From Streptococcus mitis (GTDB lineage Bacteria; Bacillota; Bacilli; Lactobacillales; Streptococcaceae): a stretch of 64,000 bases of DNA. Under the pieces are notes generated by a model. It ran no database searches, was not told the origin of the DNA, and saw only the letters and a program-made list of their open reading frames with translations. Positions 47,885 through 57,996 of this stretch are shown here, one piece after another (within the stretch, counting starts at the first letter, position 1; each line of letters starts with the position of its first letter). The stretch spans positions 108,198 through 172,197 of the forward strand of contig NZ_SWFJ01000004.1 in assembly GCF_005144795.1 (NCBI RefSeq), written 5' to 3'. A program made the position numbers and the translations under genes.

Positions 47885-47943
47885 CTTGCTTTACACCCCA
47901 ATCCTGTTATAATGAGAGTATAGAAATTTGACTATTATTGACC
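47885..47943 (+). promoter_or_regulatory. clpE promoter with CtsR-type operator
   Basis: TTGCTT, a 16-nt spacer and TATAAT (47908-47913) preceded by TG-T. At 47927-47943 the minus strand reads GGTCAATAATAGTCAAA, one mismatch from the CtsR heptad repeat RGTCAAA-N3-RGTCAAA. A further AGGTCAA lies at 47951-47957. This is the expected control of clpE by the heat-shock repressor CtsR. Confidence 0.75.
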
Positions 47944-47983
47944 TTTGGACAGGTCAAGCTAAAGAAAGAAATGAGGTAGATGT

Positions 47984-50242
47984 ATGCTTTGTCAAAACTG
48001 TAAAATCAATGACTCAACAATTCATCTTTATACCAATCTCAATGGAAAGCAAAAACAAATTGACCTCTGTCAAAACTGCTATAAGATTATCAAGACAGAT
48101 CCTAACAATAGCCTCTTTAAAGGTATAACTGATCTGAACAATCGTGACTTTGATCCTTTCGGTGATTTCTTCAATGACCTAAATAATTTTAGACCTTCTA
48201 GCAATACTCCTCCGACTCCCCCAACCCAATCAGGTGGAGGTTACGGTGGAAATGGCGGTTATGGTTCCCAAAATCGTGGACCTGCTCAAACTCCTCCACC
48301 AAGCCAAGAAAAAGGCCTGCTGGAAGAATTTGGTATCAACGTAACTGAAATTGCCCGTCGTGGAGATATTGACCCCGTTATTGGGCGCGACGATGAGATT
48401 ATCCGTGTCATAGAAATTCTCAATCGCAGAACCAAGAATAATCCTGTTCTTATCGGTGAACCAGGTGTCGGAAAAACTGCCGTTGTCGAAGGTCTAGCTC
48501 AGAAAATCGTTGATGGAGATGTTCCGCATAAACTCCAAGGCAAACAAGTCATCCGTCTGGATGTGGTTAGCTTGGTTCAAGGAACGGGTATTCGAGGACA
48601 ATTTGAAGAACGCATTCAAAAACTCATGGAAGAAATTCGCAAACGTGAGGATATTATCCTCTTTATCGATGAAATCCATGAAATTGTCGGTGCTGGTTCT
48701 GCAGGCGATGGCAATATGGATGCAGGAAATATCCTCAAGCCCGCCCTTGCTCGTGGAGAACTGCAATTGGTCGGTGCTACTACCCTCAATGAATACCGTA
48801 TCATTGAAAAGGATGCAGCCCTAGAGCGTCGTATGCAACCTGTTAAGGTCGATGAACCAACAGTGGAAGAAACAATCACCATCCTCAAAGGAATTCAAAA
48901 GAAATACGAAGACTACCACCACGTTCAGTATACCGATGCTGCAATTGAAGCAGCTGCAACTCTTTCCAATCGCTACATCCAAGATCGCTTCTTGCCTGAC
49001 AAGGCCATCGACCTCCTGGATGAAGCTGGTTCTAAGATGAACTTGACCTTGAATTTTGTGGATCCTAAAGTGATTGATCAGCGCTTGATTGAGGCTGAAA
49101 ATCTCAAGTCTCAAGCTACACGAGAGGAAGATTTTGAGAAGGCTGCCTACTTCCGCGACCAGATTGCTAAGTATAAGGAAATGCAAAAGAAAAAGGTTAC
49201 GGATCAAGATATTCCTATCATCAGCGAGAAAACTATTGAGCATATTATCGAGCAGAAAACCAATATTCCTGTTGGTGATTTGAAAGAGAAAGAACAATCT
49301 CAACTCATCCATCTAGCCGAAGATCTCAAGTCTCATGTTATTGGCCAAGATGATGCAGTCTATAAGATTGCCAAGGCTATTCGCCGTAATCGTGTCGGTC
49401 TCGGTACGCCTAACCGTCCAATTGGAAGCTTCCTTTTTGTCGGACCAACTGGTGTCGGTAAAACAGAACTTTCCAAACAACTAGCTATCGAACTCTTTGG
49501 TTCTGCTGACAGCATGATTCGCTTTGACATGAGCGAATACATGGAAAAACACAGTGTAGCTAAATTAGTTGGTGCCCCTCCAGGTTATGTTGGCTACGAT
49601 GAGGCTGGGCAATTAACTGAAAAAGTTCGTCGCAATCCCTACTCTCTTATTCTCTTAGATGAAGTAGAGAAAGCTCATCCAGATGTCATGCATATGTTCC
49701 TCCAGGTCTTAGACGATGGTCGTTTGACAGATGGGCAAGGACGCACTGTTAGCTTCAAGGACGCAATCATCATCATGACTTCAAATGCTGGTACTGGTAA
49801 AGCCGAAGCCAGCGTTGGATTTGGTGCTGCTAGAGAAGGACGTACCAATTCTGTTCTCGGTGAACTCGGTAACTTCTTTAGCCCAGAGTTTATGAACCGT
49901 TTTGATGGTATTATCGAATTTAAGGCTCTCAGCAAGGAGAACCTCCTTCAGATTGTCGAACTTATGCTAGCAGATGTTAACAAGCGCCTTTCTAGCAACA
50001 ACATTCATTTAAATGTAACTGAAAAGGTCAAAGAAAAATTAGTTGACCTCGGTTATGATCCAAAAATGGGAGCACGTCCACTTCGTCGTACTATTCAAGA
50101 CTATATTGAGGACGCAATCACTGACTACTACCTTGAAAATCCAAGCGAAAAATACCTCAAGGCAGTTATGACCAGCAAGGGCAACATTCAAATCAAATCT
50201 GCCAAAAAAGCTGAAGTAAAAACTTCTGATAAAGAAGTATAA
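47984..50242 (+). CDS. clpE: ATP-dependent Clp protease ATP-binding subunit ClpE
   Basis: 752 residues. A zinc-finger-like N-terminus with Cys3, Cys6, Cys29 and Cys32 distinguishes ClpE from ClpC. A Gly/Pro/Gln-rich linker (about 70-105) is followed by AAA-1 (Walker [17 protein letters not shown]), a UVR-like middle helix ([19 protein letters not shown]) and AAA-2 ([23 protein letters not shown]). It unfolds substrates for ClpP in heat or stress recovery. The start has GAGG 7-8 nt upstream. It is monocistronic under CtsR-like control, closed by a strong hairpin. Confidence 0.96.
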   Translation: MLCQNCKINDSTIHLYTNLNGKQKQIDLCQNCYKIIKTDPNNSLFKGITDLNNRDFDPFGDFFNDLNNFRPSSNTPPTPPTQSGGGYGGNGGYGSQNRGPAQTPPPSQEKGLLEEFGINVTEIARRGDIDPVIGRDDEIIRVIEILNRRTKNNPVLIGEPGVGKTAVVEGLAQKIVDGDVPHKLQGKQVIRLDVVSLVQGTGIRGQFEERIQKLMEEIRKREDIILFIDEIHEIVGAGSAGDGNMDAGNILKPALARGELQLVGATTLNEYRIIEKDAALERRMQPVKVDEPTVEETITILKGIQKKYEDYHHVQYTDAAIEAAATLSNRYIQDRFLPDKAIDLLDEAGSKMNLTLNFVDPKVIDQRLIEAENLKSQATREEDFEKAAYFRDQIAKYKEMQKKKVTDQDIPIISEKTIEHIIEQKTNIPVGDLKEKEQSQLIHLAEDLKSHVIGQDDAVYKIAKAIRRNRVGLGTPNRPIGSFLFVGPTGVGKTELSKQLAIELFGSADSMIRFDMSEYMEKHSVAKLVGAPPGYVGYDEAGQLTEKVRRNPYSLILLDEVEKAHPDVMHMFLQVLDDGRLTDGQGRTVSFKDAIIIMTSNAGTGKAEASVGFGAAREGRTNSVLGELGNFFSPEFMNRFDGIIEFKALSKENLLQIVELMLADVNKRLSSNNIHLNVTEKVKEKLVDLGYDPKMGARPLRRTIQDYIEDAITDYYLENPSEKYLKAVMTSKGNIQIKSAKKAEVKTSDKEV

Positions 50243-50251
50243 ATCCTATAG

Positions 50252-50287
50252 AAAAGGAGTAGAAAATGAAAATTTTCTGCTCCTTTT
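50252..50287 (+). terminator. clpE terminator
   Basis: A long imperfect stem AAAAGGAGtAGAAAAT/ATTTTCTgCTCCTTTT with a 3-nt loop and a T-run, 9 nt past the stop codon. Confidence 0.88.
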
Positions 50288-50371
50288 TACAAAAGTCACT
50301 ATAAATTCTTGACAGCTTGGCCTTTGTCCATTAAGATAATAATAAAGACAATAGATAATGAGGAAAATGCA

Positions 50372-50824
50372 ATGGCAAATCCAACTTTCGGAGAAAAAAA
50401 GGCGAATACAGACTATGTTGCTCGTTATGGCGTATATGCTGTTATCCCTGATACTGAACAAAAACACATTGTTCTTGTTCAAGCACCTAATGGCGCTTGG
50501 TTCTTACCAGGTGGCGAAATTGAAGCAGGTGAAAATCATCAAGAAGCCCTAAAACGTGAATTGATTGAAGAGCTTGGCTTCACAGCTGAAATTGGTGCCT
50601 ATTACGGACAAGCTGATGAATATTTCTATTCTCGTCATCGTGACACCTACTACTACAATCCTGCCTACCTCTATGAAGCGACTTCTTTCAAAGAAGTACA
50701 AAAACCACTAGAGGACTTTAATCATATTGCCTGGTTCCCTATTGACGAGGCTATTGAAAATCTCAAACGTGGTAGTCATAAATGGGCAATTCAATCTTGG
50801 AAAAAACAGCATAAGATTGACTAA
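50372..50824 (+). CDS. Nudix hydrolase
   Basis: 150 residues with an intact Nudix box starting GGEIEAGENHQEALKRELIE and ending ELGF (about residues 47-70, pattern GX5EX7REUXEEXGU). The YARYGVYAV start of the beta-sheet resembles MutT/NUDT-like nucleoside-diphosphate hydrolases. Substrate unknown. A near-consensus promoter (TTGACA at 50309, 17 nt, TAAGAT) and GAGGA 7 nt before the ATG are present. I rejected the longer frame from 50309 because it runs through the promoter. Confidence 0.92.
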   Translation: MANPTFGEKKANTDYVARYGVYAVIPDTEQKHIVLVQAPNGAWFLPGGEIEAGENHQEALKRELIEELGFTAEIGAYYGQADEYFYSRHRDTYYYNPAYLYEATSFKEVQKPLEDFNHIAWFPIDEAIENLKRGSHKWAIQSWKKQHKID

Positions 50825-50882
50825 ATCAAGCTACTTTATTCAAAAAATGCTATAATAGAATTAGAAAATCGGAGGAAATGTT

Positions 50883-51182
50883 ATGAAGCTTATCAATACG
50901 ACAAACTCACACTCGCAACTTGTAAAAAGCCAGCTAGAAAGTACAGATGCAACCCTTGTTGAGGTTTATTCTGCAGGTAATACAGATGTTATTTTTACCC
51001 AAGCTCCGCTTCACTATGAAATCCTCATCTCAAACAAACACCGTGCTATTCGCGAACCTGAAATCGAAGCTATTCAAGAATTTTTCTTGAAACGTAAAAT
51101 TGATAAGGACTCTATTGATGAGGCCAATATCAAAACCCTCTATTCAGAAAAATTAATTGGAATTTCAATTCCGACCAAATAA
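50883..51182 (+). CDS. DUF1827 family protein
   Basis: 99 residues recognised as the streptococcal DUF1827 family by the start MKLINTTNSHSQLVKSQLES and the end SEKLIGISIPTK. It is an alpha/beta protein of unknown function. TGC-TATAAT lies at 50848-50856 and GGAGG 7 nt before the ATG, so it has its own promoter even though it is only 58 nt after the Nudix gene. A long hairpin terminator follows. Confidence 0.85.
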   Translation: MKLINTTNSHSQLVKSQLESTDATLVEVYSAGNTDVIFTQAPLHYEILISNKHRAIREPEIEAIQEFFLKRKIDKDSIDEANIKTLYSEKLIGISIPTK

Positions 51183-51183
51183 A

Positions 51184-51271
51184 ATCTTGGAGAGATTAAA
51201 AAGTCTTTTAAACCTTATGGAACAAAATTGGGTTTATTTAGCTTTTTAAATCATCTCCAATTTTTTATCTT
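51184..51271 (+). terminator. Long hairpin terminator after DUF1827
   Basis: Outer arms TTGGAGA/TCTCCAA and inner arms AAAAAG...AAACC/GGTTT...CTTTTT form an extended imperfect stem ending in a T-run. Confidence 0.7.
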
Positions 51272-51316
51272 GAAATCCTATCATACACAATTTTATAGGT
51301 AACAAAGGAGACAAGC

Positions 51317-51952
51317 ATGGGAGACATGATATATCGAGAGGCAAGACTTGAAGAATACGAAAAAATTGGAAAACTATTAGCCAATTCCTTTCTTGACTAT
51401 CCCTTTTTAACGATTATAACTGATGATTTAAAGAAACCTGATTATTATCCTAATTTTGTAGAAACATTACAAACATTGCTCACTAGAGTCTATATTAAAA
51501 AAGGAAACTGTTTGGTTGCAGAACAAGATGGAGAATTACTAGAAGTCGCCCTTTTGCAACAAAAGGATTTCTGTATACTATCCTATCTACAAAATGGCGG
51601 AACAAACATTTTTCGCTACATTCGACCACGAAATCTTTTTAAATACTTTGACTTTGTAAAACGTTCCAAAAATCATTTAGAACAAGCAGGAGAGTTTGAT
51701 TGGTATTTGATGGCTTTAGCTGTTAATACAGCAAGAAAGGGGCAGGGAATAGGCAGTACTTTTCTGACACAAGGGATTGAACCCTATATTAAATCAAAAG
51801 GCTGTAAGAACTTATGTCTCATAACTAGTACAGCTAGAAACGCCTCATTCTACGAAAAAAACGATTATGTATTACTGGACCATATGGACTTAGAATACGG
51901 ATCAAAATCAATTGGTAACTGGGTATTTTTAAAAACAATAAATAAATTATAA
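51317..51952 (+). CDS. GNAT-family N-acetyltransferase
   Basis: 211 residues. The acetyl-CoA loop is ARKGQGIGSTFLTQGI (about residues 138-153), with the preceding strand WYLMALAVN and the late segment STARNASFYEKNDYVLLDH typical of GNAT folds. The sequence is more AT-rich than its neighbours (many AAA, TTT and ATA codons), so horizontal acquisition is possible. AAAGGAG lies 6 nt upstream. It is flanked by terminators on both sides, so it is monocistronic. Acceptor unknown. Confidence 0.85.
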   Translation: MGDMIYREARLEEYEKIGKLLANSFLDYPFLTIITDDLKKPDYYPNFVETLQTLLTRVYIKKGNCLVAEQDGELLEVALLQQKDFCILSYLQNGGTNIFRYIRPRNLFKYFDFVKRSKNHLEQAGEFDWYLMALAVNTARKGQGIGSTFLTQGIEPYIKSKGCKNLCLITSTARNASFYEKNDYVLLDHMDLEYGSKSIGNWVFLKTINKL

Positions 51953-52003
51953 CAGACTAGCAATTTACAAATCCTATTTAAATAAGGATAACTTATATTT
52001 ATA

Positions 52004-52030
52004 AAAACCAACGTTCAAAACGTTGGTTTT
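52004..52030. terminator. Bidirectional terminator between the GNAT gene and metK
   Basis: A 12-bp perfect stem AAAACCAACGTT/AACGTTGGTTTT with a 3-nt loop, giving T-runs on both strands. It ends 6 nt before the metK stop codon. Confidence 0.88.
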
Positions 52031-52035
52031 CTTAT

Positions 52036-53226
52036 CTATTTTACAGCTTCTTTCAAAGCATCTACCTTATCCAAACGTTCCCATGGAAGGTCAATATCTG
52101 TACGTCCCATGTGTCCGTAAGCCGCTGTTTGACGGTAAATTGGACGCTTGAGGTCCAGCATTTTGATAATCCCTGCAGGGCGAAGGTCAAAGATTTGACG
52201 AGCCGCTTTTTCAAGCTTGCTTTCAGCTACTGTTCCTGTACCGAAAGTATCGATACGAACGGAAACTGGTTGGGCCACACCGATGGCATAGGCCAATTGC
52301 ACTTCTGCCTTCTTAGCAAGACCTGCTGCAACGATGTTCTTGGCAATGTAGCGAGCCGCATAAGAAGCTGAACGGTCCACTTTAGTCGCATCCTTACCAG
52401 AGAAGGCACCTCCACCATGACGAGAGTAGCCACCATAGGTATCCACGATGATCTTACGACCAGTCAAACCTGAATCCCCTTGAGGTCCACCGATTACAAA
52501 GCGACCAGTTGGATTGATGAAGAATTTGGTTTGCTCATCCAAGTAAGAAGCTGGAATAACTTCCTTGATAACCTTGCTAATCACATCATTGTGAATTTGT
52601 TCATTGCTAATTTCTGGGTCGTGCTGAGTGGAAATAACGACTGTATCCACACGTACTGGACGGTCATTTTCATCATACTCAACTGTAACTTGTGATTTAG
52701 CATCAGGACGAAGATAGCTGATTTCACCAGACTTACGAAGTTCTGCCAGACGACGAACCAATTTATGACTGAGTGAGATTGGCAATGGCATGAGCTCTTC
52801 TGTTTCATCCACTGCAAATCCAAACATGAGCCCTTGGTCACCAGCACCAATCAAGTCAAGCGGATCTTGGTCTGCATTCCCACGTACCTCCAAGGCTTCG
52901 TTAACACCTTGGGCAATATCAGGAGATTGTTCTACCAAAGATGGATGTACTCCTACAGTCTCAGCAGAGAAACCATATTCTGTATTGGTGTAGCCAATCT
53001 CTGCAATGGTATCACGAACCACACGGTTAATATCCACATAGGCATTTGTAGATATTTCACCAAAAACATGGACTGAACCAGTATATACAGCTGTCTCCGC
53101 AGCAACGTGCGCCTCTGGATCTTTAGCTAAAATAGCATCCAAAATCGCATCTGAAATTTGGTCTGCAATCTTATCTGGATGCCCCTCAGATACAGATTCA
53201 GACGTGAATAATTTACGTTCTGACAT
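52036..53226 (-). CDS. metK: S-adenosylmethionine synthetase
   Basis: 396 residues making SAM from ATP and methionine. It has [20 protein letters not shown] (ATP/Met site), [12 protein letters not shown] (signature 1) and [23 protein letters not shown] P-loop (signature 2, here with S-A-S-Y). Length and motifs are normal. The GGGGGGA ribosome binding site lies inside an S_MK riboswitch, so translation is repressed when SAM is high. Monocistronic; the terminator is shared with the convergent GNAT gene. Confidence 0.97.
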   Translation of the reverse strand: MSERKLFTSESVSEGHPDKIADQISDAILDAILAKDPEAHVAAETAVYTGSVHVFGEISTNAYVDINRVVRDTIAEIGYTNTEYGFSAETVGVHPSLVEQSPDIAQGVNEALEVRGNADQDPLDLIGAGDQGLMFGFAVDETEELMPLPISLSHKLVRRLAELRKSGEISYLRPDAKSQVTVEYDENDRPVRVDTVVISTQHDPEISNEQIHNDVISKVIKEVIPASYLDEQTKFFINPTGRFVIGGPQGDSGLTGRKIIVDTYGGYSRHGGGAFSGKDATKVDRSASYAARYIAKNIVAAGLAKKAEVQLAYAIGVAQPVSVRIDTFGTGTVAESKLEKAARQIFDLRPAGIIKMLDLKRPIYRQTAAYGHMGRTDIDLPWERLDKVDALKEAVK

Positions 53227-53230
53227 AAAA

Positions 53231-53326
53231 ATGTCCCCCCTTAAAAATAGTGTTATAGAGTTACAAAGTACTGATAGGAAAACTATTAGTGATAAATGCC
53301 TACCATCTTATCGGGACTATATAACT
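53231..53326 (-). promoter_or_regulatory. S_MK box (SAM-III) riboswitch of metK
   Basis: Read on the minus strand, the leader starts with GTTATATAGTCCCGATAAGA, later has TTTGTAACTCTATAAC (pairing GTTATA with TATAAC) and ends with GGGGGGACATTTTTATG. The Shine-Dalgarno GGGGGGA can pair with AGTCCC, the defining switch of the S_MK class found before metK in Lactobacillales. The promoter TG-G-TATAAT (hexamer at 53337-53332) starts transcription right at the 5' arm. Confidence 0.88.
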
Positions 53327-53403
53327 TTATCATTATACCATTTTTAAGCGCAATTTGCAGTCTTTAATGTAGTGTTTTAATGTAGATATTTCGTTCTCAT
53401 AAA

Positions 53404-53431
53404 GCAAAAAGTTGGAGCTCAGTACTCCAAC
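53404..53431 (-). terminator. Terminator of the DEAD-box helicase gene
   Basis: Perfect GTTGGAG/CTCCAAC stem with a 7-nt loop and TTTTT on the minus strand, 9 nt past the stop codon. Confidence 0.82.
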
Positions 53432-53439
53432 AATTACTA

Positions 53440-54783
53440 TTAAAATGTTTGGCGTTTTGCTTTACGCTCTGCACGACCGCGAGCACGATTTTCAGCACGC
53501 TTAGTCTTGCGGCGTTTTTCATCCACTGCCCATTGAATTTTCTTCTTATAACCCGGTTTGACTTTTTTCTTTTTCTTTTTAACCAAACCAATCATTTCGA
53601 TATCAAGTTTATCTTGTTTTTTCTCACGGTTGGCACGACGATCACGGTCATAAGTATCTTGAAATTCCCCGTCTTTGACCATCTTAGGAGTAAACTTGAT
53701 TCCCAATTTCTCCAACTCACGGATATCCGAGTCATCACTTGGCTGATAAAGGGTAATAGCTGTACCTGGTAGGCCATTTCTTCCAGTACGACCAACTCGA
53801 TGAACAAAGAAGGATAAGTCTTGCGGAATGGCATCATTGATGACATGGCTGACACCTTCAATGTCAATTCCACGCGCTGCCAAATCTGTTGCGACAATAT
53901 ACTCAAAATCCAGATTTTTCACCTGGTTCATAATACGTTTGCGCTCACGAGGGGCAATATCCCCATGAACCTTTGCCACCTTCAAACCTTGAGCAGTCAG
54001 GTATGAATGTAACTCATCAGCACGCGTTTTAGTGTTAACAAAAATCATTGCCAAATACGGTTGCATCAACTGAGTCAACTGATAAATTTGAGCATTCTTA
54101 TCACGTCCCTTAGTAGAAATCAACCAATTATCAATAGTATCAGAAATAACCGTTTTGGTCTTGATTTTCTCCATAACAGGATTTGATAAGTATTTTTTCA
54201 AGAATGGTTGCAGTTTTTGTGGAATAGTCGCTGAGAAGACCATGAATTGCAGGTCTTTTGGAAGGCTTCCAGCAATCTTATCAACCGTTTCTAAGAATCC
54301 CATATCCAAGGTCATGTCTGCCTCATCGACCACAAAGGTCTTAGCCTTGTGAATAGCTAGATCACCAGACTTAACTAAGTCATAGATACGACCTGGCGTT
54401 CCGATAACAATATGAGGCTGGTTACTTGCCAATTTGTCAATCTGGCGAGCCTTATCTGTACCACCCACATAATTAACTACACGAACTTCCACCTCTGAGT
54501 GAGTTGCAATCTGACGAGCTGCTTGGTAAATCTGAGTAGCCAACTCACGGCTCGATGCAGTAATCACTGCCTGTACACTATCACTAGTTTCATCTAATTG
54601 CTGGAAAATCGGCAACAAGAAAGTATGAGTCTTACCTGAACCTGTTTTTGATTCACCGACTAGGTCACGACCTGCCAAAACAATAGGAATCAACTTGTCT
54701 TGCACCTCTGTTGGAGTTGTAAATTTCAACTCCTCCAAGGCTTCACTAATATATTTTTTAAATTGAAATTTCGTAAATGACAT
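53440..54783 (-). CDS. DEAD-box ATP-dependent RNA helicase (CshB-like)
   Basis: 447 residues with the SF2 RNA-helicase motifs: Q-motif FTTPTEVQ, motif I SKTGSGKT, GTPGRI, motif II VDEADM (DEAD), motif III SATI, ATDLAARGIDI and motif VI HRVGRTGRNG. The C-terminal 60 residues are highly basic (KKKKKKVKPGYKKK, RGRAERKAKRQ), typical of CshB/DbpA-type helicases acting in ribosome assembly or RNA decay. The start has GAGGATATT upstream. Monocistronic. The subtype assignment is by size and tail only. Confidence 0.92.
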   Translation of the reverse strand: MSFTKFQFKKYISEALEELKFTTPTEVQDKLIPIVLAGRDLVGESKTGSGKTHTFLLPIFQQLDETSDSVQAVITASSRELATQIYQAARQIATHSEVEVRVVNYVGGTDKARQIDKLASNQPHIVIGTPGRIYDLVKSGDLAIHKAKTFVVDEADMTLDMGFLETVDKIAGSLPKDLQFMVFSATIPQKLQPFLKKYLSNPVMEKIKTKTVISDTIDNWLISTKGRDKNAQIYQLTQLMQPYLAMIFVNTKTRADELHSYLTAQGLKVAKVHGDIAPRERKRIMNQVKNLDFEYIVATDLAARGIDIEGVSHVINDAIPQDLSFFVHRVGRTGRNGLPGTAITLYQPSDDSDIRELEKLGIKFTPKMVKDGEFQDTYDRDRRANREKKQDKLDIEMIGLVKKKKKKVKPGYKKKIQWAVDEKRRKTKRAENRARGRAERKAKRQTF

Positions 54784-54880
54784 AATATCCTCGATTCTAT
54801 CTATCTTATCAATTATATCATATTTTATTCCATTTCAGTAGTCTCACTCATAGAGCTTACTTTCAGTAGTTCATCTAATC

Positions 54881-54917
54881 AGAAAAAGGCTGGAATTTGT
54901 GAATCCCAACCTCTTTT
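54881..54917 (-). terminator. Terminator of the EEP-family hydrolase gene
   Basis: Stem AGGTTGGGA/TTCCAGCCT (two wobbles) with a T-run on the minus strand. Confidence 0.7.
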
Positions 54918-54923
54918 CAGTCC

Positions 54924-55739
54924 TTATTTCCAGTTTAAAATAGCATTCAAGCCATAGTGATCACTAACTTGTGGACTCTTGTTACCATCAAATACGACAT
55001 ATAAATTTTCCACCGCTAACTCTTTGGTAGTAAAAACATAGTCGATTCGAAGGGGTTCTGTGTTCCCCTTCCAGCCATCAATTTCTGGTGGAACAGTATA
55101 GCTACCACTTTTCTCTTGAGCAACTTCAAATGCGTCTTGTAAGCCTAATGGACTAGCTAAAATAGCTTGGTAACCTTCCTGACCAGCTGGGTTGTTGAAA
55201 TCTCCAGCAAGCAAAAGTGACTTGTTCAATTTCTTCAAGACAGCTTCAAATCGTGCCCATTCTTCTTGGAACCCTTTATCCCACCAAGAAAGATGGACAC
55301 TGGCAACTGCAAGATCCTTGCCATCGACTACAGTTTCGGCCAGGGCGACACGGCGAGTATGATAGTCTGTTGGATCATCCACATCTGAAACCAAAATTTC
55401 TCTTGCTTCAATAGGTGTTTTAGACAAGATAGCCACACCTTCATGGTAGCGGTCATAACCAATATGGTTATAGGCCCAAGTCCAATAGTAATTTTTTCCT
55501 TGCTTTGACAACTTTTCAACCAAAAGTCTAACATAATGGTCTTGGTGAATAGGCTCAGCTGCTGGCAAAGCTTGATAAAGGTCATTAACCTCCACCTCTG
55601 GCGAAGTAATCTCCTGATTGATTTCTTGGAAACAAATCAAATCATAATCTTTATCAAGAATATCTTCAAGCAAGAGCTGGAATTTTTTCTCAGCTTCTTT
55701 TTCCATCCAGCTATGAGTATTGAGTGTTAAAAATTTCAT
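54924..55739 (-). CDS. Endonuclease/exonuclease/phosphatase-family hydrolase
   Basis: 271 residues of the EEP (exonuclease III/DNase I-like) fold. It has FLTLNTHSW at the N-terminus, CFQEINQE (metal Glu at about residue 39), SVHLSWWDKG, LAGDFNNPAG, RIDYVF and SDHYGLNAI at the C-terminus, all catalytic blocks. Without an RNA/DNA-binding extension it may act on a small phosphodiester or phospholipid substrate, as in other cytosolic EEP proteins. No signal peptide. AAGGAG-like GGAGAAAAGC precedes the ATG. It lies after the PTS gene behind a terminator. Confidence 0.88.
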   Translation of the reverse strand: MKFLTLNTHSWMEKEAEKKFQLLLEDILDKDYDLICFQEINQEITSPEVEVNDLYQALPAAEPIHQDHYVRLLVEKLSKQGKNYYWTWAYNHIGYDRYHEGVAILSKTPIEAREILVSDVDDPTDYHTRRVALAETVVDGKDLAVASVHLSWWDKGFQEEWARFEAVLKKLNKSLLLAGDFNNPAGQEGYQAILASPLGLQDAFEVAQEKSGSYTVPPEIDGWKGNTEPLRIDYVFTTKELAVENLYVVFDGNKSPQVSDHYGLNAILNWK

Positions 55740-55749
55740 GCTTTTCTCC

Positions 55750-55784
55750 TAAAACAAGAGGTTGGAAAACAGCTTCCAACCTCA
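55750..55784 (-). terminator. PTS gene terminator
   Basis: Perfect 10-bp stem GAGGTTGGAA/TTCCAACCTC with a 6-nt loop, then TTGTTTT. Confidence 0.82.
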
Positions 55785-55790
55785 AGTGTA

Positions 55791-57971
55791 TTACAATTCT
55801 ACTTTAGCAACTGCTGTTTTAGCTGCAAGAGAACCTGTTTGTTCTAATTTAACTGATTTAATAGCTTCAGCATTTGTGAAGACAACCACTGTTGAAGTTT
55901 CACGATCTGCTGCACGGATAGCATCCAAGTCAGCTGTGACAAGAAGATCACCTGCTACAACTTTTTGTCCTTCAGCTACATGAACAGTAAATGGTTTTCC
56001 TTCAAGACTTACTGTGTCCAAACCAATATGAACCAATACTTCAAGACCTGCTTCAGTCACAAGACCAAGAGCATGTTTTGTAGGGAAGATGCTTGATACA
56101 GTACCTGAAACTGGAGATACAATGTTTCCATTTGCAGGTTCTACAGCAAATCCGTCGCCCATCATTTTTTGAGCAAATACTGGATCTTTTACTTGTTCCA
56201 AAGCAACAACTTGACCGTCTGCTACTGAGTAAACTTCCTCAGTAAGACCTTTGAATTGAACAGTGTTTTGTTGCGCTTCTGTCATTTGACTTGGAAGAGT
56301 TTCAGGAATGATTTCACCTGAATCAAGGATATCTTGGATATCAGATTTCAATACGTCTGCTTTTGGACCGTAGATAGCTTGAACTCCTTGTCCTTTCATG
56401 ACAAGACCCATAGCTCCTTCTGCTTTCCATTGTTCTGCATCACCGACTTTGTCAGCATCTTTTACAGTTACACGAAGACGAGTCATACATGCATCAACAT
56501 CAACGATGTTTGCACGTCCACCAAGAAGGTTGATAATGTTTACAGCTTGAGAACCTGCTGCAACTTTCACTTCGCTGCTAGCTTCTTCTGAGCCTTCAGC
56601 AGTTTCGTAGTTTCCGTTACGTCCTGGAGTTGCGTAGTTGAATTTTTGAATCATGAAGTTTGCGATAAAGTACATGATTACAGCAAAGAGAACAGTTACC
56701 CAAACGAAGTTAACGATATCCATACCGATACCAGCGCTAATCGCAATAGGTGTACGAGTCAAGAACTCGATTGAACCGAATGAGTGCATACGTAGGTTTA
56801 CTACGTCAGCCATAGCGAAGGCCGCACCTTGAACAAGTGAGTAAACAAGATACATAGGTGTTGCTACAAACATGAACATGTATTCGATTGGTTCAGTAAC
56901 CCCTGTCAAGAATGTTGCAAGAGCTGTCGCAATCATCATACCTTTATATTGATGTTTCTTATCAGCATCGACATTACGGTAGATAGCCACGATCACACCC
57001 ATCAAGATACCGAATGAACCGATCATTTGTCCAACTTTGAAACGAGCTGGGTGAACAGTATCTAACAATTGTTGGTAGTGACTTGCATCTGCACCTTTAA
57101 GGTTAACAAGGTCTGTTACCCATGCAAGCCATAGTGGGTCTTGACCAAATACTTGAGTACCTTTAGCTGCACCCGTCAAAATCTCATAAGTACCACCAAG
57201 AGCTGTGTAGTTCATTGGGATTGTCAACATGTGGTGGAGACCAAATGGCAAGAGCAAACGTTCCAAAGTACCATACAAGAATGGTGCAAGGATTGGAGCA
57301 GTTTCTTGTGAGTTGGCAATCCAGATACCAAAGCTATTGATACCTGTTTGAACTACTGGCCAAAAGGCAGCAAGTAGAATTGCAGCGATTGCTGAACGAA
57401 GAATAACTACAAATGGTACGAAACGTTTCCCGTTGAAGAATGAAAGTGCATCAGGAAGTTTACGGAAGTTGTAGTATTTGTTGTAAGCAGTTGCCCCTAC
57501 AAAACCTGAGATGATCCCTACGAAGACACCCATGTTAAGTGCTGGGGCTTCCATAACACTAATGAAGTAATCAGCAACTTTGATTGATCCACCAAAGAGA
57601 GTTGTTACCATAGCTTCTGGATTTTTCAACATATCTCCTGATACGCCAAAGATTGTACCAGTGATACGGTTAATCAAGATGAAGGCAAGACCAGCGGCGA
57701 AAGCACCACCAGCACGTTCTTTAGCCCAGCTTCCTCCAATTGCTAGGGCAAACAAAATGTGAAGGTTACCGATAACCCCCCAACCAATTTGCTCAAGAAT
57801 TCCACCGGTAACTACAAGTGGTGCAAAAGTTGGGTTAATCATTACGATAGACTTACCGATTGAAATCATCAAACCAGCAGCCGGCATAACCGCGATAACC
57901 ACCATCAAAGCCTTACCGAATTTTTGCCAAAACTCGAAAGACAAGACATTTTTGAATGTATCTTTCATCAT
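55791..57971 (-). CDS. ptsG: PTS glucose/N-acetylglucosamine-type transporter EIICBA
   Basis: 726 residues: EIIC (about 1-430, roughly ten helices, starting FWQKFGKALMVVIAVMPAAG), EIIB with phosphorylatable Cys495 (VDACMTRLRV) and EIIA with His648 (VLVHIGLDTVSLEGKPF). The C-B-A order and the Gly/Met-rich EIIC match glucose-class permeases (pneumococcal SP_0758, annotated as glucose/maltose-type EIIABC). Substrate specificity beyond glucose class is not readable. AAAGGAG lies 6 nt before the ATG. A 25-bp CRE-like palindrome follows the promoter. Confidence 0.94.
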   Translation of the reverse strand: MMKDTFKNVLSFEFWQKFGKALMVVIAVMPAAGLMISIGKSIVMINPTFAPLVVTGGILEQIGWGVIGNLHILFALAIGGSWAKERAGGAFAAGLAFILINRITGTIFGVSGDMLKNPEAMVTTLFGGSIKVADYFISVMEAPALNMGVFVGIISGFVGATAYNKYYNFRKLPDALSFFNGKRFVPFVVILRSAIAAILLAAFWPVVQTGINSFGIWIANSQETAPILAPFLYGTLERLLLPFGLHHMLTIPMNYTALGGTYEILTGAAKGTQVFGQDPLWLAWVTDLVNLKGADASHYQQLLDTVHPARFKVGQMIGSFGILMGVIVAIYRNVDADKKHQYKGMMIATALATFLTGVTEPIEYMFMFVATPMYLVYSLVQGAAFAMADVVNLRMHSFGSIEFLTRTPIAISAGIGMDIVNFVWVTVLFAVIMYFIANFMIQKFNYATPGRNGNYETAEGSEEASSEVKVAAGSQAVNIINLLGGRANIVDVDACMTRLRVTVKDADKVGDAEQWKAEGAMGLVMKGQGVQAIYGPKADVLKSDIQDILDSGEIIPETLPSQMTEAQQNTVQFKGLTEEVYSVADGQVVALEQVKDPVFAQKMMGDGFAVEPANGNIVSPVSGTVSSIFPTKHALGLVTEAGLEVLVHIGLDTVSLEGKPFTVHVAEGQKVVAGDLLVTADLDAIRAADRETSTVVVFTNAEAIKSVKLEQTGSLAAKTAVAKVEL

Positions 57972-57996
57972 TCAAATCTCCTTTATTTTTATTTAG

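Noticed and set aside
48494..49935. Several antisense ORFs within clpE
   Set aside because: They shadow highly conserved ClpE codons and lack ribosome binding sites.
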